Origin: Streptomyces sp. 150FB
Lineage (GTDB): Bacteria; Actinomycetota; Actinomycetes; Streptomycetales; Streptomycetaceae
Assembly (NCBI RefSeq): GCF_000818195.1
Contig: NZ_JTHL01000001.1
Location: forward strand, 121,127-185,126
Direction of reading: 5' to 3'
Length of the DNA stretch: 64,000 nt
Below the pieces are notes generated by a model that did no database searches, was not told the DNA's origin, and worked only from the letters and a program-made list of their open reading frames with translations. The translations under genes and the position numbers were made by a program. Positions 52,401 to 63,523 of this stretch are shown one piece after another (position 1 is the first letter of the stretch; every line of letters begins with the position of its first letter).

Positions 52401-55400
52401 AAGTAGCTCTGCGCGACGTAGTGTCCGGCCGAGCCCGCCATCTGGGCCTGGAAGAACAGGCCGCGCTGGAGCGGGGTGACGGGCGCCGTACGCTCGGCCG
52501 TCGCCGAGGCGTCCGCGACGCGCTCCAGGGCGTCGCGCCAGTGCTCGGTGATCTCGTCGGGGATGCCCTCGGTGAGGGTGAACGCCGCGTTCAGGCTCCC
52601 GGTGGCGTCGTCGGTCCACGCGTTGACCTCGACGGCGTACGGGCCGGTCTGATCGCCGGCGGTGAGCTGCGGCGCCTGGGACTCGCCGCCCCGGCCGAGG
52701 TAGTTGAAGAGGACCTGCGGGCGGGCTGTCAGCAGCGGGGCCGTCTGCGGGTTGAGGTACCTGAGCCGGCCGTAGGCGACGTGCCCGCCTTCGTCCGGCT
52801 GGCGTGCGGCGATCTCGTGCGCCGCGGCGACAGGGTCGGTGTGTGCGGTGAGCCGTACGGGCGCGATGGAGGTGAACCAGCCGACCGTACGGGTGTAGTC
52901 GTGGTGTTCCAGGGCGGGGACCCGGCCGTGCCGCTCCAGCTCGATCGCGAGATCGGTGGGTGACGGCTGTACGCACGTCAGCGCGGTGCGCAGTGCGCCG
53001 CACAGCAACTCGGTGAGACCCACGCCGAGTACGGCGGGCGCGGTACGCGTCACGCGGTCGCTCACGTCGGGCGCGAGCACAACCGTTCGCTCGCGGGATC
53101 CTTCCACTGTGCTCAGCAGCGCGGGCGCCTGGAGCGTGGTGACCCAGTGCCCGAGGTCGTCGAGCACCTGGGTGGACCGCGCCACCAGGGCTTCGGCGTA
53201 TTCGGCGTAGGACGAGGTAGGCGGCGGCAGGGCCGCCCCGCTCATGGCGGTGGCCAGGTCGTCGAGGAGGATCAGCCAGGACACCGAGTCGACGGCGAGG
53301 TGGTGCACGGTGACCACCAGGGTTCGGCTCGCCTCGAGCCAGGCGAACGCGATGACTTCGCCGGACTCGGGATCGAGCCGGCCTGCGGCCTCGTTCGCCG
53401 CGGTCGTCGCATCCGTCCCTTCTTTCCGTACGACGGGGACCTCGCGGGCGGGTTCGGTACGCAGTGCCCAGGCGCCGTGCTCGACGCGCAGCCGCAGCCG
53501 GAGCACCGGGTGGGCGGCCACAACGGCGTTCGCGGCGCGCTCGGCGTCGGCGAATCCGCTGCCCTCGGGCGCCACCAGCGTCCTGGCCTGAGCGAACCGG
53601 GCGAGCGATCCGCCCAGTTCCCGCTGGCGCAGGATGATCGGCGTCGGTGGCAGCGGGCCGTCCTCGCGGTGGGAGGAGACGGACGGCCCGGCCCCCGGTG
53701 TACGCGTCCCCAGGTGCTCGGCGAGCGCGCGCGGTGTCCGGAACAGGAACACGTCGCGGGGCGCGACGGGCAGGCCGAGCGCCCTGGCACGGTTGATCAG
53801 GGTGATGGCGACGATGCTGTCGCCCCCGGCCATGAAGAAGTCGGTGTCGCCGTCCGCTGCGGAGCCGGGCAGCGTCTCGGCGAAGATGCCGACGAGTGTG
53901 GCGAGTGCGGAACCACTCGCGGCCACCGGGGTGTTGTCCTGTGCGGCGGCACGCTCGGTCAGGGCCTTGCGGTCCAACTTGCCGTTGACCGTGAGCGGCA
54001 GGGCATCGACCGGCAGCACCCGGCCCGGCACCATGTGCGGGGGCAGCTTCGTGGTCAGCAGGTCGGTGAAATCACCGGGCACCCGGCCCACGACGTGTGC
54101 GACGAGGTGGTCTCCGCTGTCCGCCACGGTGACCGCCACATCGGTCACACCGTCGAACTCCCTGACGGCTGACTCCACTTCACCGAGTTCGATACGGAAG
54201 CCCTTGAGCTGCACCTGGTCGTCGGCACGGCCGGCGAACTCCAGCTCGCCGTCGAGCGTACGGCGAGCGAGATCGCCCGTGTGGTACATGCGGGAGCCGT
54301 CGCGGGCGAACGGGTTCGCGACGAACCGGCCGGCGGTGAGCCCCGGCCTGCCCAGGTAACCGAGCGCCACCTGGTCGCCTGCGACATAGATGGCGCCCAC
54401 GCGGCCCGGCGGCACCGGCCGGAGCCGGTCGTCGAGCACATAGGTGACCAGGCCGGGAATCGGACCGCCGATCGGGCTGATGTCGTCGCCGAGGCCGAAG
54501 TCCTCGTCGGTCAGCACCCGGTGGGTGACGTGGACGGTGGTCTCGGTGATGCCGTACATGTTGACCAGCTCGGGTGACCCGGTGCCGTGCCGCTCGACCC
54601 AGCCGCGCAGCCGCCCGAGATCCAGCGCCTCGCCTCCGAAGATGACCCGGCGCAGTGCCGTGACCGGTTCGCCGGCATGCCGGTCGGCCTCGATGAACTG
54701 GTAGAACGCCGACGGGGTCTGGTTGAGCACCGTCACTCCGCGCTCACGGACCAGCCGGTGGAAGTCCACCGGGGAGCGGGTCAGCCCGTACTCCGGCACG
54801 AGCAGCTCGCCGCCGTGCGCCAGCGCGCCCCACAGCTCCCAGACCGCGAAGTCGAAGGAGAAGGAGTGGAATTGGACCCACACGTCGTGCGGGCCGAAGT
54901 CCATGCCGGGCCGGGTGTTCGCGAGCAGCGTCACCACACTGGAGTGCGGGACGACAACGCCCTTGGGCCTGCCGGTCGATCCGGACGTGTAGATCACGTA
55001 CGCGGGGTCGTGCCAGGCCGCCTCGGCACTGGTTGTCCCGGACTCGACAGTGTCGAACTCGGCGGTTTCCAAAGGCAGTTCGTCCCCCTGCACGAGCACG
55101 CGGGCCGACACGCCGGCTCGGGCCAGCAGTTCGGTGAAGCGCTCGCGCTGTTCACGGCCCACGAGAACGACCTGCGGAGCGGCGTCGGCGAGGATGTACT
55201 CCAGCCGTTCGTCCGGATACGCCACGTCCAGCGGTACGTACGCGCCGCCCGCGGTGACGACCGCGACCAGGGCGACGACCTGCTCCACGGAGCGCGGGAC
55301 GGCCACGGCGACCCGCTTGCCCGGCCCGACACCGGCCGCGCGCAGGGCCGAGGCCAACGCGCCCTTGGCCTCCGCCAGTTCTCCGTAACTCAGCGACCTG

Positions 55401-58400
55401 GTACCACCGTCGAGACCGCACTGGGTGACGGCGGTGGCCGCCGGGTCACGGGTCACGGCCGCGTCGAACAGCCCGCCCAGGGTGGTCGGGGCGATGCGCG
55501 CGGGACACCGGCCGGCCTCGGGTGCCAGGTCGTGGACCAGGGCCTCCGGCCGGCTGAGCAGGCCGGTGAGGGTCCGGGTGAACGTACGCAGGATCGCCTG
55601 GGCGCTCGACTCCCGCAGCAGTGCGCCGTCGTAGATCAGGTTGAAGCGCGGACGGGCGTCGCGTGTGCGCTCCACCACCAGCGTCAACGGGTAGTGCGGG
55701 GCGCCCTCGTTCACGATGTCGGTGATGACGAGCGTGTCGCCGGGCCGCCGCAGACCGTCCACGTCGGTGGCGACATCGAACACCACCAGAGTGTCGAACA
55801 GCGGGCCGGCGCCTGCCTGGCGGCCGATCCGTGCCAGCGAGACATGCTGGTGCGGCAGTACCGCGCTCTGGTGTTCGCGCACCGCGGCGAGCAGGTCGCG
55901 CGCCGTGGTGCTGTCGGCCCAACGAGCCCGTACGGGAATCGTGTTGATGAACAGGCCCACCATGTCCCCGATGCCGGGCAGGTCCGCGTCGCGCCCGGAC
56001 ACCGTGGACCCGAACACCACGTCCTCGCTGTGCAGGATGCCGCCCAACGTCAGGGCCCAAGCGCTGTGTACGGCCACGCTCAGGGGCACGCCCGCCGACC
56101 GGACGGCCGCGTCGAAGTCCTGACCGTCGACACCGTCCGCGGTGTCGACGCCGTCGGCGCTTTCGGCGCGGTCGTCACCGAGTTCGACCGCGGTGTCGGC
56201 GAACCGGTCGGACGGGGTGTGCCCCTCGGCGACCAGCGAGGGGCCGGGCAGCTCGGCGAGTTCGCCGCCCCACACCCGGTCGCTCTCCTCGTCGTCGCGT
56301 TCGGCGAGCCACCTCACGTAGTCGCCGAAGCCGCCGAGCGGATACACGGTCCGCGGCGCGTGGTACTCGGCCAGCAGAGCGCGGAGCATCGGTGGCACCG
56401 ACCAGCCGTCGGCGATGAGGTGGTGCACGGTCTGCACCAGGACGTTCCGTCCCGCGCCGGCGCGGATGAGTGTGTACCGCGTCAGCGGTCCCACTGCCAG
56501 ATCGAACCCGGTGCGACGGTCCCGCTCGGCGAGGTCGCGGATTTCGTCGTCGGTGATGCCGGGGCGGTCCAGCGTGCTGAAGGGGGCGTCCACACCACGC
56601 TCGTGTACGGAGACCACGCGCCCGTCGGCCAGGGCGATGAACCGCGCGGCCAGGTTCGGGAACAGCGTGAGCAGCCGGGTGGCGGCCGCCGCCAGCCGGT
56701 CGGCGTCCACCTCGCCCTCCAGCGTGAGCAGTTGCTGCTCGACATAGCTGCCGGTCGCGTCGTCGTCGAAGACCGAGTGGAAGTACAGCCCCTCCTGCAA
56801 GGGGGTCAACGGCAGGACGTCCCGTAGCGCCGGGCCGTCGAGGCCGTCGACATCGGCCTGCGTGAGCGGCACCAGGCCGAAGTCGCTGGGAGAGTGACCG
56901 CCCTGGTCGAGTGCGGCCAGCCCTGCCAGCCCGGCCAGGGCCATCCGGAAGTACTCGCCGAGAGTGGCGATGTCCTCGTCGGTGAACATCCCGGCGGGCC
57001 AGGAGAGGGTGGTGACCAGCTCGTACGCACCGGTCGTGGCGGGCTCGGCGATCGCGTTGAACTCCAGGGCGCGCGGCAGCCGCATCCTCGGGTCGCGCTT
57101 CTCCCCCAACTGCCCAGTGGTCCGTGCGAGTTGCCAGTCACCGGACGCGCCCGCCTCGAAGCGGCCAAGGTAGTTGAACAACACCTGCGGTGCGGATGCG
57201 TCGAACTCGGCCTGGGCCAGGTACCGCAGGGCGCCGTAGGAAACCCCGTTGTCCGGCACCCGGGCGAGGTCTTCCTTGACCGCCTTGAGCGCGGCGGCCA
57301 GATACTCGGGTGCGGTGAAATCGGCCGCCGTGCCGGGGTCCACGATCACCGGGAACAGCGTGGTGAACCAGCCCACGGTGCGGGAGAGTTCCGGCTCGAA
57401 GCCGGCGGTCCCCGCCACGAACCCTCCCTCGCGGCCGTGGCCTTCCAGCTCGATGTGCGCGAAGGTCTGATCCTGCCCGAGGTCGCGGCGCCACCGGGCA
57501 AGGGTGACGGCGAGCGAGGTCAGCAGTACGTCGTTGACGCGGGCGTGGAACTTCGCCGGAATGTCGCCCAGGAGCGCGGCCGTAACCTCCGGACCGACCG
57601 AGACGGTCCGTGTCCGCTCCCCCGCGACGGTGTCGGCCTCGGACAGCGCGCGCCTGCCGACCGGTCCGTCCGCTCCCGGCAGGGGACGCCGGAAGTAGGC
57701 GTCGTCCGCGTCGAAGGCCGCGCGCTCCAGCAACTGTGTCCAGCGCCGGAACGACGTGCCCACCGGGGGCAGTTCGATCGGTGCGCGCGAGGCGAACTGC
57801 CGCCACGCCGTGGCCAGGTCCTCCATCAGGATCCGCCAGGACACACCGTCGATCACCACATGATGGACGACCACGACCAGGTGCCGTGCCTCGCGGCGCC
57901 ACACCGCGCGCAGCATCACGCCGTTGTCCGGGTCGAGCCCGTCAGCGGCGAGCGCGACGCACTCGTCGAGCGGACGGTCACTCTCCTGCCACCGCGTGAG
58001 GGCCTGGTCCGCCTGGTCCGCCTGGTCCGCCTCCGGGATGTCGAAGCTCCAGCGCTCGCCGCGTACCAGCCGGGCACGCAGCATGGCGTGCCGCCCGACC
58101 ACGGCGGCGAGGATCTCGTCGAGGGCGTCGGCGGTCAGGTCCGCCGGGGTGTTCAGCACCACCGACTGCACGAACCCGTCGATCGCGTCCGTGGTCTCGC
58201 CGAGCCACCGTACGACGGGCGATCCCACGAAGGAACCGGTCGCGACATCACGGTGGTCCACGGTGGAGACGTCCTCCCGGCTCGCCACCGCTGCCAGCGC
58301 CCCCACCACGCTGTTGCCGAAGATCTGCCGTGCCGTGACGTGGAGACCCGCGTCCCGCAACGCGCTCAGCAGCGAGATCGCCAGGATGCTGTCTCCGCCG

Positions 58401-60436
58401 AGCTGGAAGAAGTCCTGGTCGACACCGACCTCGTCAAGCCGCAGCACCGCCCCGACCGCCGCGCACACCAGGTGCTCGTTCTCGGTGGCGGGCGGGACGA
58501 TCGAGCCCGCTCCGAGGGCGGGCTCCGGCAGCGCCCCCCGGTCGAGCTTGCCGTTGGCGGTGAGCGGGAACTCCTTCATCACGACGAAGTGGGCGGGCAC
58601 CATGTACTCGACCATGTGCTCGGCGGCCCACGCCTTGACCTCGTCCGCCCGCAGGTCCCCGCTCCCGGACGCCGGGATCACGTACCCCACGAGGTACGTG
58701 CCGCCCGCCGTGTTCTTCTTCGCGACGACGCAGGTGTGCCGTACCCCGGGGTGTTCCGCGAGACCGGCCTCGACGTCCTCGATCTCCAGCCGCATGCCAC
58801 GGATCTTGATCTGGTTGTCGGCCCGGCCGAGGAAGTCCAGCGACCCGTCCGGGGCGAACCGCGCGAGGTCACCGGTCCGGTAGAGCCGGGAACCGTCCCC
58901 GGCGAACGGGTTCGCCACGAACCGGGACGCGGTCAGGCCCGGCGCGTTGACGTACCCGCGCCCGAGCAGGAACCCGCCCGCGTACAGCTCGCCGCCGACC
59001 CCGACCGGGACCGGGCGCAGTTCGTCGTCCAGTACGTACAACTGCGTGTTGGGGTTGGCCTTGCCGATCGATGTGGACAGGCGTTCCGCCGCGCCCCGGT
59101 AGATGACGTGCGAGACGCCGATCGTCGTCTCGGCCGGCCCGTAGCCGTGGTAGAGGGGGATGTCGAGCCGGGTACGGAACCGCTCGTACAGCTCCGGGGT
59201 CAGCACCTCGCCGCCGCACCACACGTGCCGCAGGCTGTCGAGGCGCCCGGAGTCGCCGGCCATTTCCAGCAGTACGTCCAGCATGGAGGAGACCAGGTAT
59301 GTGAAGGTGACGCGCTGCTCGGCGATCACGCTGAGCAGGTGGTGCGGGTCGCGTTCGCCGCCGGGCCGCAGGATCACCAACCTGCCGCCGGATACCAGCG
59401 GCAGGAAGATTTCGTTGATGGAGATGTCGAACGACAACGGCGCCTTGAACAGCGAAGCGTCGTCGTGGCCGAAGCCCAGGATCTCGTCAACCTGCCACAG
59501 CAGGCGCTCGCTGATCGCTTCGTGCCGGATCATCGCGCCCTTGGGCCGCCCGGTCGAACCGGACGTGAAGATCACGTACGCCAGAGCCGCGCCCGGGACA
59601 CGCACCTCGGGTCCCTCGACGGGGCAGGAACCGAATTTCCAGTCGCCGAGGTCGACGGCAACGGCTTCCGGTTCACCGGAGTCGCTCTCACCCGAGTCGT
59701 TGAGCTGGAGCACGATCCGGGCGTCCTCGATGACGACGGCCCGGCGCGCTGCGGGCCACTGCGGATCGAGCGGTACGAAGGCGCACCCCGCCCGGAGCAC
59801 GGCGAGGAGCCCGATCACCATCTCGGCCGAGCGGCCCAGCGAGATGCCGACGACTTGTTCGGCGGTGAAACCAAGCTCGCTCAGATGGTGGGCCAACTGG
59901 CCGGAGAGGTCAGCCACTTGGCGATACGTCAGCGAGCGGTGCTCGTCGACGACAGCGACGGCGTCCGGCCTGTTCCGTGCCTGCTCGCGGAACATCTCCA
60001 CGACGGTCGGGCGGACCCGGTCGGTCCCGGTGTCGTTCCACCCGGCCAGGGCCTCGATCCTCGCCGCGGCGCTGGACGGACCGATGGTGCCGAGGGTCCG
60101 GTCGGGGAAGTCTGCCAGGTCGTCCAGGGCGAGTTGCGCCTCGGCCGGGTCGACACCTTCGGGGACGGCGATGCTCCGGCCCTCGTCCGGGCCGCACGTA
60201 CCGGCTTCCCAACTGCCGTACCCGCCGCCGCCGTTGTCGACCCATCCGAGGACGTCGGTGAACAGCGTGCCCGGGGCGAGGTCCATGCCGTCGGGACTCC
60301 GGCCGGTCGCCCAGTACGACAGCCCGATGGCGCACGCTGCGGCGATGGTCCGGTCGGAGTAGTCACCGGTCCGCCGGCGTATGTCGGCCAGACGCGCGGG
60401 AGAAAGCAGCACGAGACGAGCGCTCGGTTCCATCAT
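49430..60436 (-). CDS. cchH: trimodular coelichelin-type NRPS (CchH-like), A-T-E / C-A-T-E / C-A-T
   Basis: The 3668-residue synthetase begins at ATG 60436 with a GGAAGGG site 14 bases away. After an N-terminal region of about 150 residues, the domain order is A1 (core SGSTGRPKG near residue 294), T1 (GGDS near 680), E1 (HHVVIDG near 863), C2 (HHLIADG near 1342), A2 (near 1825), T2 (near 2206), E2 (near 2384), C3 (near 2784), A3 (near 3237) and T3 (GGHS near 3627). There is no thioesterase at the end. The substrate codes I read are DINYWGGIGK, DFWNIGMVHK and DMENLGLINK, as for N-formyl-N-hydroxyornithine, threonine and N-hydroxyornithine. Two epimerisation domains agree with D-configured first residues. 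It lies under an iron box and between cchG and cchI. Confidence 0.95.
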   Translation of the reverse strand: MMEPSARLVLLSPARLADIRRRTGDYSDRTIAAACAIGLSYWATGRSPDGMDLAPGTLFTDVLGWVDNGGGGYGSWEAGTCGPDEGRSIAVPEGVDPAEAQLALDDLADFPDRTLGTIGPSSAAARIEALAGWNDTGTDRVRPTVVEMFREQARNRPDAVAVVDEHRSLTYRQVADLSGQLAHHLSELGFTAEQVVGISLGRSAEMVIGLLAVLRAGCAFVPLDPQWPAARRAVVIEDARIVLQLNDSGESDSGEPEAVAVDLGDWKFGSCPVEGPEVRVPGAALAYVIFTSGSTGRPKGAMIRHEAISERLLWQVDEILGFGHDDASLFKAPLSFDISINEIFLPLVSGGRLVILRPGGERDPHHLLSVIAEQRVTFTYLVSSMLDVLLEMAGDSGRLDSLRHVWCGGEVLTPELYERFRTRLDIPLYHGYGPAETTIGVSHVIYRGAAERLSTSIGKANPNTQLYVLDDELRPVPVGVGGELYAGGFLLGRGYVNAPGLTASRFVANPFAGDGSRLYRTGDLARFAPDGSLDFLGRADNQIKIRGMRLEIEDVEAGLAEHPGVRHTCVVAKKNTAGGTYLVGYVIPASGSGDLRADEVKAWAAEHMVEYMVPAHFVVMKEFPLTANGKLDRGALPEPALGAGSIVPPATENEHLVCAAVGAVLRLDEVGVDQDFFQLGGDSILAISLLSALRDAGLHVTARQIFGNSVVGALAAVASREDVSTVDHRDVATGSFVGSPVVRWLGETTDAIDGFVQSVVLNTPADLTADALDEILAAVVGRHAMLRARLVRGERWSFDIPEADQADQADQALTRWQESDRPLDECVALAADGLDPDNGVMLRAVWRREARHLVVVVHHVVIDGVSWRILMEDLATAWRQFASRAPIELPPVGTSFRRWTQLLERAAFDADDAYFRRPLPGADGPVGRRALSEADTVAGERTRTVSVGPEVTAALLGDIPAKFHARVNDVLLTSLAVTLARWRRDLGQDQTFAHIELEGHGREGGFVAGTAGFEPELSRTVGWFTTLFPVIVDPGTAADFTAPEYLAAALKAVKEDLARVPDNGVSYGALRYLAQAEFDASAPQVLFNYLGRFEAGASGDWQLARTTGQLGEKRDPRMRLPRALEFNAIAEPATTGAYELVTTLSWPAGMFTDEDIATLGEYFRMALAGLAGLAALDQGGHSPSDFGLVPLTQADVDGLDGPALRDVLPLTPLQEGLYFHSVFDDDATGSYVEQQLLTLEGEVDADRLAAAATRLLTLFPNLAARFIALADGRVVSVHERGVDAPFSTLDRPGITDDEIRDLAERDRRTGFDLAVGPLTRYTLIRAGAGRNVLVQTVHHLIADGWSVPPMLRALLAEYHAPRTVYPLGGFGDYVRWLAERDDEESDRVWGGELAELPGPSLVAEGHTPSDRFADTAVELGDDRAESADGVDTADGVDGQDFDAAVRSAGVPLSVAVHSAWALTLGGILHSEDVVFGSTVSGRDADLPGIGDMVGLFINTIPVRARWADSTTARDLLAAVREHQSAVLPHQHVSLARIGRQAGAGPLFDTLVVFDVATDVDGLRRPGDTLVITDIVNEGAPHYPLTLVVERTRDARPRFNLIYDGALLRESSAQAILRTFTRTLTGLLSRPEALVHDLAPEAGRCPARIAPTTLGGLFDAAVTRDPAATAVTQCGLDGGTRSLSYGELAEAKGALASALRAAGVGPGKRVAVAVPRSVEQVVALVAVVTAGGAYVPLDVAYPDERLEYILADAAPQVVLVGREQRERFTELLARAGVSARVLVQGDELPLETAEFDTVESGTTSAEAAWHDPAYVIYTSGSTGRPKGVVVPHSSVVTLLANTRPGMDFGPHDVWVQFHSFSFDFAVWELWGALAHGGELLVPEYGLTRSPVDFHRLVRERGVTVLNQTPSAFYQFIEADRHAGEPVTALRRVIFGGEALDLGRLRGWVERHGTGSPELVNMYGITETTVHVTHRVLTDEDFGLGDDISPIGGPIPGLVTYVLDDRLRPVPPGRVGAIYVAGDQVALGYLGRPGLTAGRFVANPFARDGSRMYHTGDLARRTLDGELEFAGRADDQVQLKGFRIELGEVESAVREFDGVTDVAVTVADSGDHLVAHVVGRVPGDFTDLLTTKLPPHMVPGRVLPVDALPLTVNGKLDRKALTERAAAQDNTPVAASGSALATLVGIFAETLPGSAADGDTDFFMAGGDSIVAITLINRARALGLPVAPRDVFLFRTPRALAEHLGTRTPGAGPSVSSHREDGPLPPTPIILRQRELGGSLARFAQARTLVAPEGSGFADAERAANAVVAAHPVLRLRLRVEHGAWALRTEPAREVPVVRKEGTDATTAANEAAGRLDPESGEVIAFAWLEASRTLVVTVHHLAVDSVSWLILLDDLATAMSGAALPPPTSSYAEYAEALVARSTQVLDDLGHWVTTLQAPALLSTVEGSRERTVVLAPDVSDRVTRTAPAVLGVGLTELLCGALRTALTCVQPSPTDLAIELERHGRVPALEHHDYTRTVGWFTSIAPVRLTAHTDPVAAAHEIAARQPDEGGHVAYGRLRYLNPQTAPLLTARPQVLFNYLGRGGESQAPQLTAGDQTGPYAVEVNAWTDDATGSLNAAFTLTEGIPDEITEHWRDALERVADASATAERTAPVTPLQRGLFFQAQMAGSAGHYVAQSYFTFDRCLDTDALAEAMAYVIGRHPVVGAGFTTDDDGNPVQVLKAGRRVGVRTVRLSAETEIEALRDQDRDTGFDPGEPPLIRLTVVRLPDDRDGLLLSYHLLLWDGWSREILLRDLFGAYQAVVAGEPLDAAPATPSFEDYARTLDAKDPAVSERFWAEHLAGLPGPTLLAGPEPSFSDDLPRALTHTLSADLSERLREAARVHGVTLNSVLTGAFGLLLGAHTGRSDAVFGVTVSGREGEGLSGIVGVLLNTVPMWTRPRPGDTVGAYLSAVQAARVEAMEHEHLGLGEIQRASGHNTLFDNLFVLQNFLDMDAFAEMNAQHGIESVRADDSTHYPFTWVVTPGERLTVKLEHRDENTGNARRLLDDYLRVLDELTRSAGPVGALRGLGPEPEPAGRTDIGTDTVVDRFDRAADRDPGRVALVAHGATMTFAQLRDRSRAVAGVLALRGIGPETTVGLAIPRSLDSIVALFAVLRVGAAYVPLELDHPDERIAAIVADARPELILTVSAVSHRLTGELIELDRPLPEAEPCATFAPDDPDRLRHPAYTIYTSGSTGKPKGVVTEYAGLTNMLINHQRRIFEPVLAEHGHRVLRIAHTVSFAFDMSWEELLWLADGHEVHICDEELRRDAPRLVEYCLEHGIDVINVTPTYAQQLVAEGLLDDPGRRPALVLLGGEAVTPALWRRLAESKGTVGYNLYGPTECTINTLGVGTFDCQDPVVGVAIDNTDVYVLDPWLRPLPDGVPGELYVSGIGIARGYLGQPAHTAHRFVACPFGASGERMYRTGDLVVRRPDGNLTYLGRTDQQVKIRGHRVELGEVEAVFAAHPAVRFVAAVAQPDPGVDGAYRLAAYLVLDGADLAVVAAEVGAGLPDFLRPTHYAQVDSIPLTVNGKADTKALPAAKPLGALTTAGERGPETGTETAVCEFFAEALDLDDDELSAVSDFVSLGGHSMVAVRLIGLLRRAYGPVITIRDLFTLRTPEAIARHLDDHS

Positions 60437-60464
60437 CGAAGACTCAGCATCCCTTCCAAGGCAT

Positions 60465-60498
60465 GAAAGTTAGCCTAACCTAACTTAGGATTACCTAA
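60465..60498 (-). promoter_or_regulatory. iron box upstream of the NRPS gene
   Basis: GAAAGTTAGCCTAACCTAA (plus strand, 60465-60483) matches the reverse-complemented iron-box consensus at 15 of 19 positions, and TTAGGATTACCTAA at 60485-60498 is a second partial site. They lie in the 58-base gap between cchG and cchH, 28-62 bases from the NRPS start. This allows separate iron control of the NRPS and the ABC gene after it. Confidence 0.88.
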
Positions 60499-62282
60499 CT
60501 ACCCTCACGCCAGGCCCGCCACAATCGCGCGTACCGGCCGCCCAGAGCCACCAACTCCTCGTGTGTCCCCCGCTCCACCACGCGCCCCTCCTCCAGCACG
60601 GCGATCCGGTCCGCCGCCATCGCCTGGGTCAGCCGGTGTGCCACGAACAGCGTGGTCCGGCCCGCGCACGCGGCCAGCACGGCCCGCTCCAGCTCGGCGG
60701 CGCCCTCGCTGCCCGCCTCAGCCGTCGACTCGTCGAGCACCACCACCGGCGACCGGCTCAACACCAGCCTGGCCAGCGCGACTTGGGCCACCTTGGTGCC
60801 GTCCAGGCGCTCGCCGCCCTCGCCGACCAGGGTGTTCAGGCCCTCAGGCAGCGCGTCGACCCACCGGTCGGCGCCGACCGTACGCAGAGCGTCCATCAGC
60901 CGGGCGTCGGTCGCTTCCGGCGCGGCGAGCCGCAGGTCGTCGGCGAGCGCGCCGGAGAAGATGTGCGTCTCCTGCGTCAGAATGCTCACCAGGGCGCGCG
61001 CCCCCGCCTCGTCCAGATCGGCGAGGTCGTTCGGGCCGACGCGTACCGAGCCGGCCCCCGGGGTCCCGATGCCGGCGATCAGGGCGGCCAGGGTCGACTT
61101 GCCCGCACCCGTCGCCCCCACCAGGGCGAGCGAACCACCCGCCGGAATGGTCAAGTCGACGTCCCGGAGGACCGGTTCCTCGGTGTCGGGATAGCTGAAC
61201 GTCAGCCCCTCCACGGTCACCGGGTACGGCGCGGTGTCCGCCGCCGTAACGGACCTGTCGCCCACCAACCGGTCCTCGGCAGGTTCCCCCAGTACCCCGA
61301 CGAGGCGGACCAGGCTCGCGCCCGACTTCTGCGCCTCGTCGAAGGTGAACATGATGGCGCCCAGCGGGGTGAACAGCCGGTGGAACATCAGCGGCGCCGC
61401 CGACACCTCGCCCAGACTGGCGGAACCGGTCTCCAACAGGGCGTACCCCACCACGAGGATCAGGACGAGCCCGATGAACTCCGCGCGGTTCTCCCTGCCG
61501 ACGAACCGGCCGAAGAACCGGAACACCTCGATGCCGAGATCGCGCACCCGCCACGACTCACGGGTGACCGTCTCGCGGACGGCGCCCTCAAGGCGGTACG
61601 CCCGGACCGTGTCGATTCCGTTCAGACCGCTGATCAACGCCTGTGCGCGGTCCGCCTGAGCGGCGCGTTGCTTGCGGTAGAGCGGGGCGGACCGGGGGAG
61701 GTACCAGCGCAGGGCCAGGGCGTACGCGGGCAGCGCGCCGGCGCCCGCCAGGCCGAGCCGCCAGTCCAGCCCGAACATGCCGGCCGTCGCTATGACGACC
61801 AGCAGCCCGGCCGAGAACACCGTGGGGATGGCCGTCCGGATACCGTTGGACAGCACTGCCACATCGTCCCCGACCCGGGACAGCACATCGCCCCTGCCGA
61901 CCTGCTCGATCCGGGCGCTCGGCATCCCGAGCACCGCCCGGACTGCGCCTTCCCGCAGCCGCGCGAGCAGTTCGGCGCCCAGCCGTCCGATCAGGTACGT
62001 CGACGCCGCGGTGGCCGCGGCGCCGAGCAGCGCGGCGGCCCCCAGCAACACCCCGATCGTGACCAGGACCGAGCGCGATCCGCCCTCGGCCACCCCGTCG
62101 ACCACCCGGCCGAGCAGGAGCACCGGGACCACCTGGAGCGCCGCGCCCGCCACCGTACTGAGTACGGTGGCGGCCGTCAGCCGCGGCGCCGCCCGGCAGT
62201 GCGCCACCACCCACCGGGTGGCCTCACCCCCGGTCGCCGCGCGCAAGGTCGCCGGCGGGACGCGCGTGTCGGTGGCGCTCAT
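60495..62282 (-). CDS. cchG: ABC exporter half, catalytic nucleotide site (CchG-like)
   Basis: The 595-residue protein has a six-helix membrane domain and an ATPase domain. The Walker A motif is intact (LVGATGAGKST near residue 392), as is Walker B with catalytic Glu (VVVLDESTAEAG near 516) and the switch His (VAHRLTQ). The signature motif, by contrast, reads LDGTKVAQVA instead of LSGGQ-type (near 492). This complements the CchI half. There is no clear ribosome site before the ATG at 62282. It is downstream of the binding-protein gene and upstream of the NRPS gene. The predicted role is export of the siderophore. Confidence 0.88.
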   Translation of the reverse strand: MSATDTRVPPATLRAATGGEATRWVVAHCRAAPRLTAATVLSTVAGAALQVVPVLLLGRVVDGVAEGGSRSVLVTIGVLLGAAALLGAAATAASTYLIGRLGAELLARLREGAVRAVLGMPSARIEQVGRGDVLSRVGDDVAVLSNGIRTAIPTVFSAGLLVVIATAGMFGLDWRLGLAGAGALPAYALALRWYLPRSAPLYRKQRAAQADRAQALISGLNGIDTVRAYRLEGAVRETVTRESWRVRDLGIEVFRFFGRFVGRENRAEFIGLVLILVVGYALLETGSASLGEVSAAPLMFHRLFTPLGAIMFTFDEAQKSGASLVRLVGVLGEPAEDRLVGDRSVTAADTAPYPVTVEGLTFSYPDTEEPVLRDVDLTIPAGGSLALVGATGAGKSTLAALIAGIGTPGAGSVRVGPNDLADLDEAGARALVSILTQETHIFSGALADDLRLAAPEATDARLMDALRTVGADRWVDALPEGLNTLVGEGGERLDGTKVAQVALARLVLSRSPVVVLDESTAEAGSEGAAELERAVLAACAGRTTLFVAHRLTQAMAADRIAVLEEGRVVERGTHEELVALGGRYARLWRAWREGS

Positions 62283-62346
62283 ACGCGGGCCATGTCGAGC
62301 CGGGGGCGCGACAGGTTGACCGTCATCTCCAGTCGACCGGCCATCT

Positions 62347-63396
62347 CTAGTCGACCGACTTGACGAGTTCGTCGATCGCGTACGGCAAGGACAGCAGGGT
62401 GCTCTGGGACATGGCAGCGCCGACCGCCGGGCCCTCGCTGTCCAGCAGATACGTCACCTTCCCGTCCTTGACCGCCGACAGGTTGGTGAACAGCGCGAAC
62501 TTCTTCAACGCCTCTTGGTCCGCCTTGTCGTTGATGACGAAGATGTGGTCGACGTCGACCAGGTCCATGCGCTCGGGGGACAGCACGGTGGAGAACTCGC
62601 CACCCGCGATCTTGTCGATCCCCGTCGCCCCCTTGTAGCCGATGCCTGTCAACAGCCGTCCACGCACATCGGTTGTGGTGAAGGGCGCGACCGAATCCTT
62701 GTACCAGGACAGCGCGACGGCGGTCTGCTTCGCGAACTCCGGGTGCGCCTTACGAGCCGCGTCGAGCTTGTCCTGGATGCCCTGGACCAGCTTGGCACCC
62801 TCGTCCGCCTTGCCGAGCGCCTTGGCGATGTGGACCGCGTTCTGCTGCCACGGCGCGCTGAACGGTTCCTTCTCGCCCTTGGTACGGCCCACCGTCGGGG
62901 CGATCTTGGAGAGTTTGTCGTAGGCGTCCTGGTCGATCTCCGAGTAGACCGCGATGATGAGGTCCGGCCGAAGGGCGGCGATCTTCTCGTAGTTGGGGCC
63001 CGAGTCGCCGTTGTTCATGATGACCTCGGGACGCGCCCCGCCCCACTTGTCCTTCACCCACGGCCACTGGGTGTTGATGTCGGGGGTCTTGCCCGCCGGG
63101 TTCGGGTACTGGTCGACCATGCCGACCGGCTTGACGCCGAGCGCCAGGACGTCCTGGTCGTCCGTGTAGCCGACGGTGACGACCCGCTGGGGAGCCTTGG
63201 GGATCGTCGTGGATCCGAACGCGTGCTCCACGGTGACCGGGAACGCGCCGGTGGCGACACCCGGGGTGTTGTCGCTCGGCTTCTCCGCCGGGTCGGAACC
63301 ACATGCCGTCAGCAGGCCGACACCGAGGGCCGCGGCGGACAGTATCGCCGCCACCCGCCGCCACGGCTTCACCAGCGTCGTTCGAAGGAGGAGCAT
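62347..63396 (-). CDS. cchF: siderophore-binding lipoprotein (CchF-like)
   Basis: AAGGGA precedes the ATG at 63396. The 349-residue protein has a signal peptide ending in the lipobox LLTAC and then the periplasmic-binding-protein type III fold typical of FecB/FhuD-like iron-siderophore receptors: AFGSTTIPKAPQRVVTVGY, LALGVKPVGMVDQYP, IAALRPDLIIAVYSE and FVINDKADQEALKK. It captures ferric coelichelin at the cell surface and passes it to the permeases (outside the window) energised by CchE. It is preceded by an iron box. Confidence 0.9.
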   Translation of the reverse strand: MLLLRTTLVKPWRRVAAILSAAALGVGLLTACGSDPAEKPSDNTPGVATGAFPVTVEHAFGSTTIPKAPQRVVTVGYTDDQDVLALGVKPVGMVDQYPNPAGKTPDINTQWPWVKDKWGGARPEVIMNNGDSGPNYEKIAALRPDLIIAVYSEIDQDAYDKLSKIAPTVGRTKGEKEPFSAPWQQNAVHIAKALGKADEGAKLVQGIQDKLDAARKAHPEFAKQTAVALSWYKDSVAPFTTTDVRGRLLTGIGYKGATGIDKIAGGEFSTVLSPERMDLVDVDHIFVINDKADQEALKKFALFTNLSAVKDGKVTYLLDSEGPAVGAAMSQSTLLSLPYAIDELVKSVD

Positions 63397-63465
63397 CCGG
63401 AATCCCTTGCTTTCGCGCTGCCCGCCACCCCCTGTTAAGGGCAGCCAAACCTTACTTTGAATGAG

Positions 63466-63484
63466 TAAGGCTAGCCTAGCCTTA
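63466..63484 (-). promoter_or_regulatory. iron box upstream of cchF
   Basis: TAAGGCTAGCCTAGCCTTA is nearly palindromic and related to the iron-box consensus (13 of 19). It is 70 bases upstream of the lipoprotein start and 39 bases upstream, in map order, of the cchE stop. A further inverted repeat (CTTACT/AGTAAG) lies beside it at 63451-63469. Confidence 0.8.
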
Positions 63485-63523
63485 CTTGGAGGTTTTCGTG
63501 CCAGGTTCCGGCCCGTACGGCGC

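Noticed and set aside
56894..60466. Very long plus-strand open frames opposite the NRPS, hydroxylase, fusion, phosphatase and mannosidase genes
   Set aside because: They arise from the strong third-position GC bias of the opposite strand and show Arg/Pro/Gly-rich, motif-free translations.
62324..62358. Near-duplicate 17-base segments after the cchF stop
   Set aside because: Only 15 of 17 positions match and the segment is a trivial duplication of the gene end.
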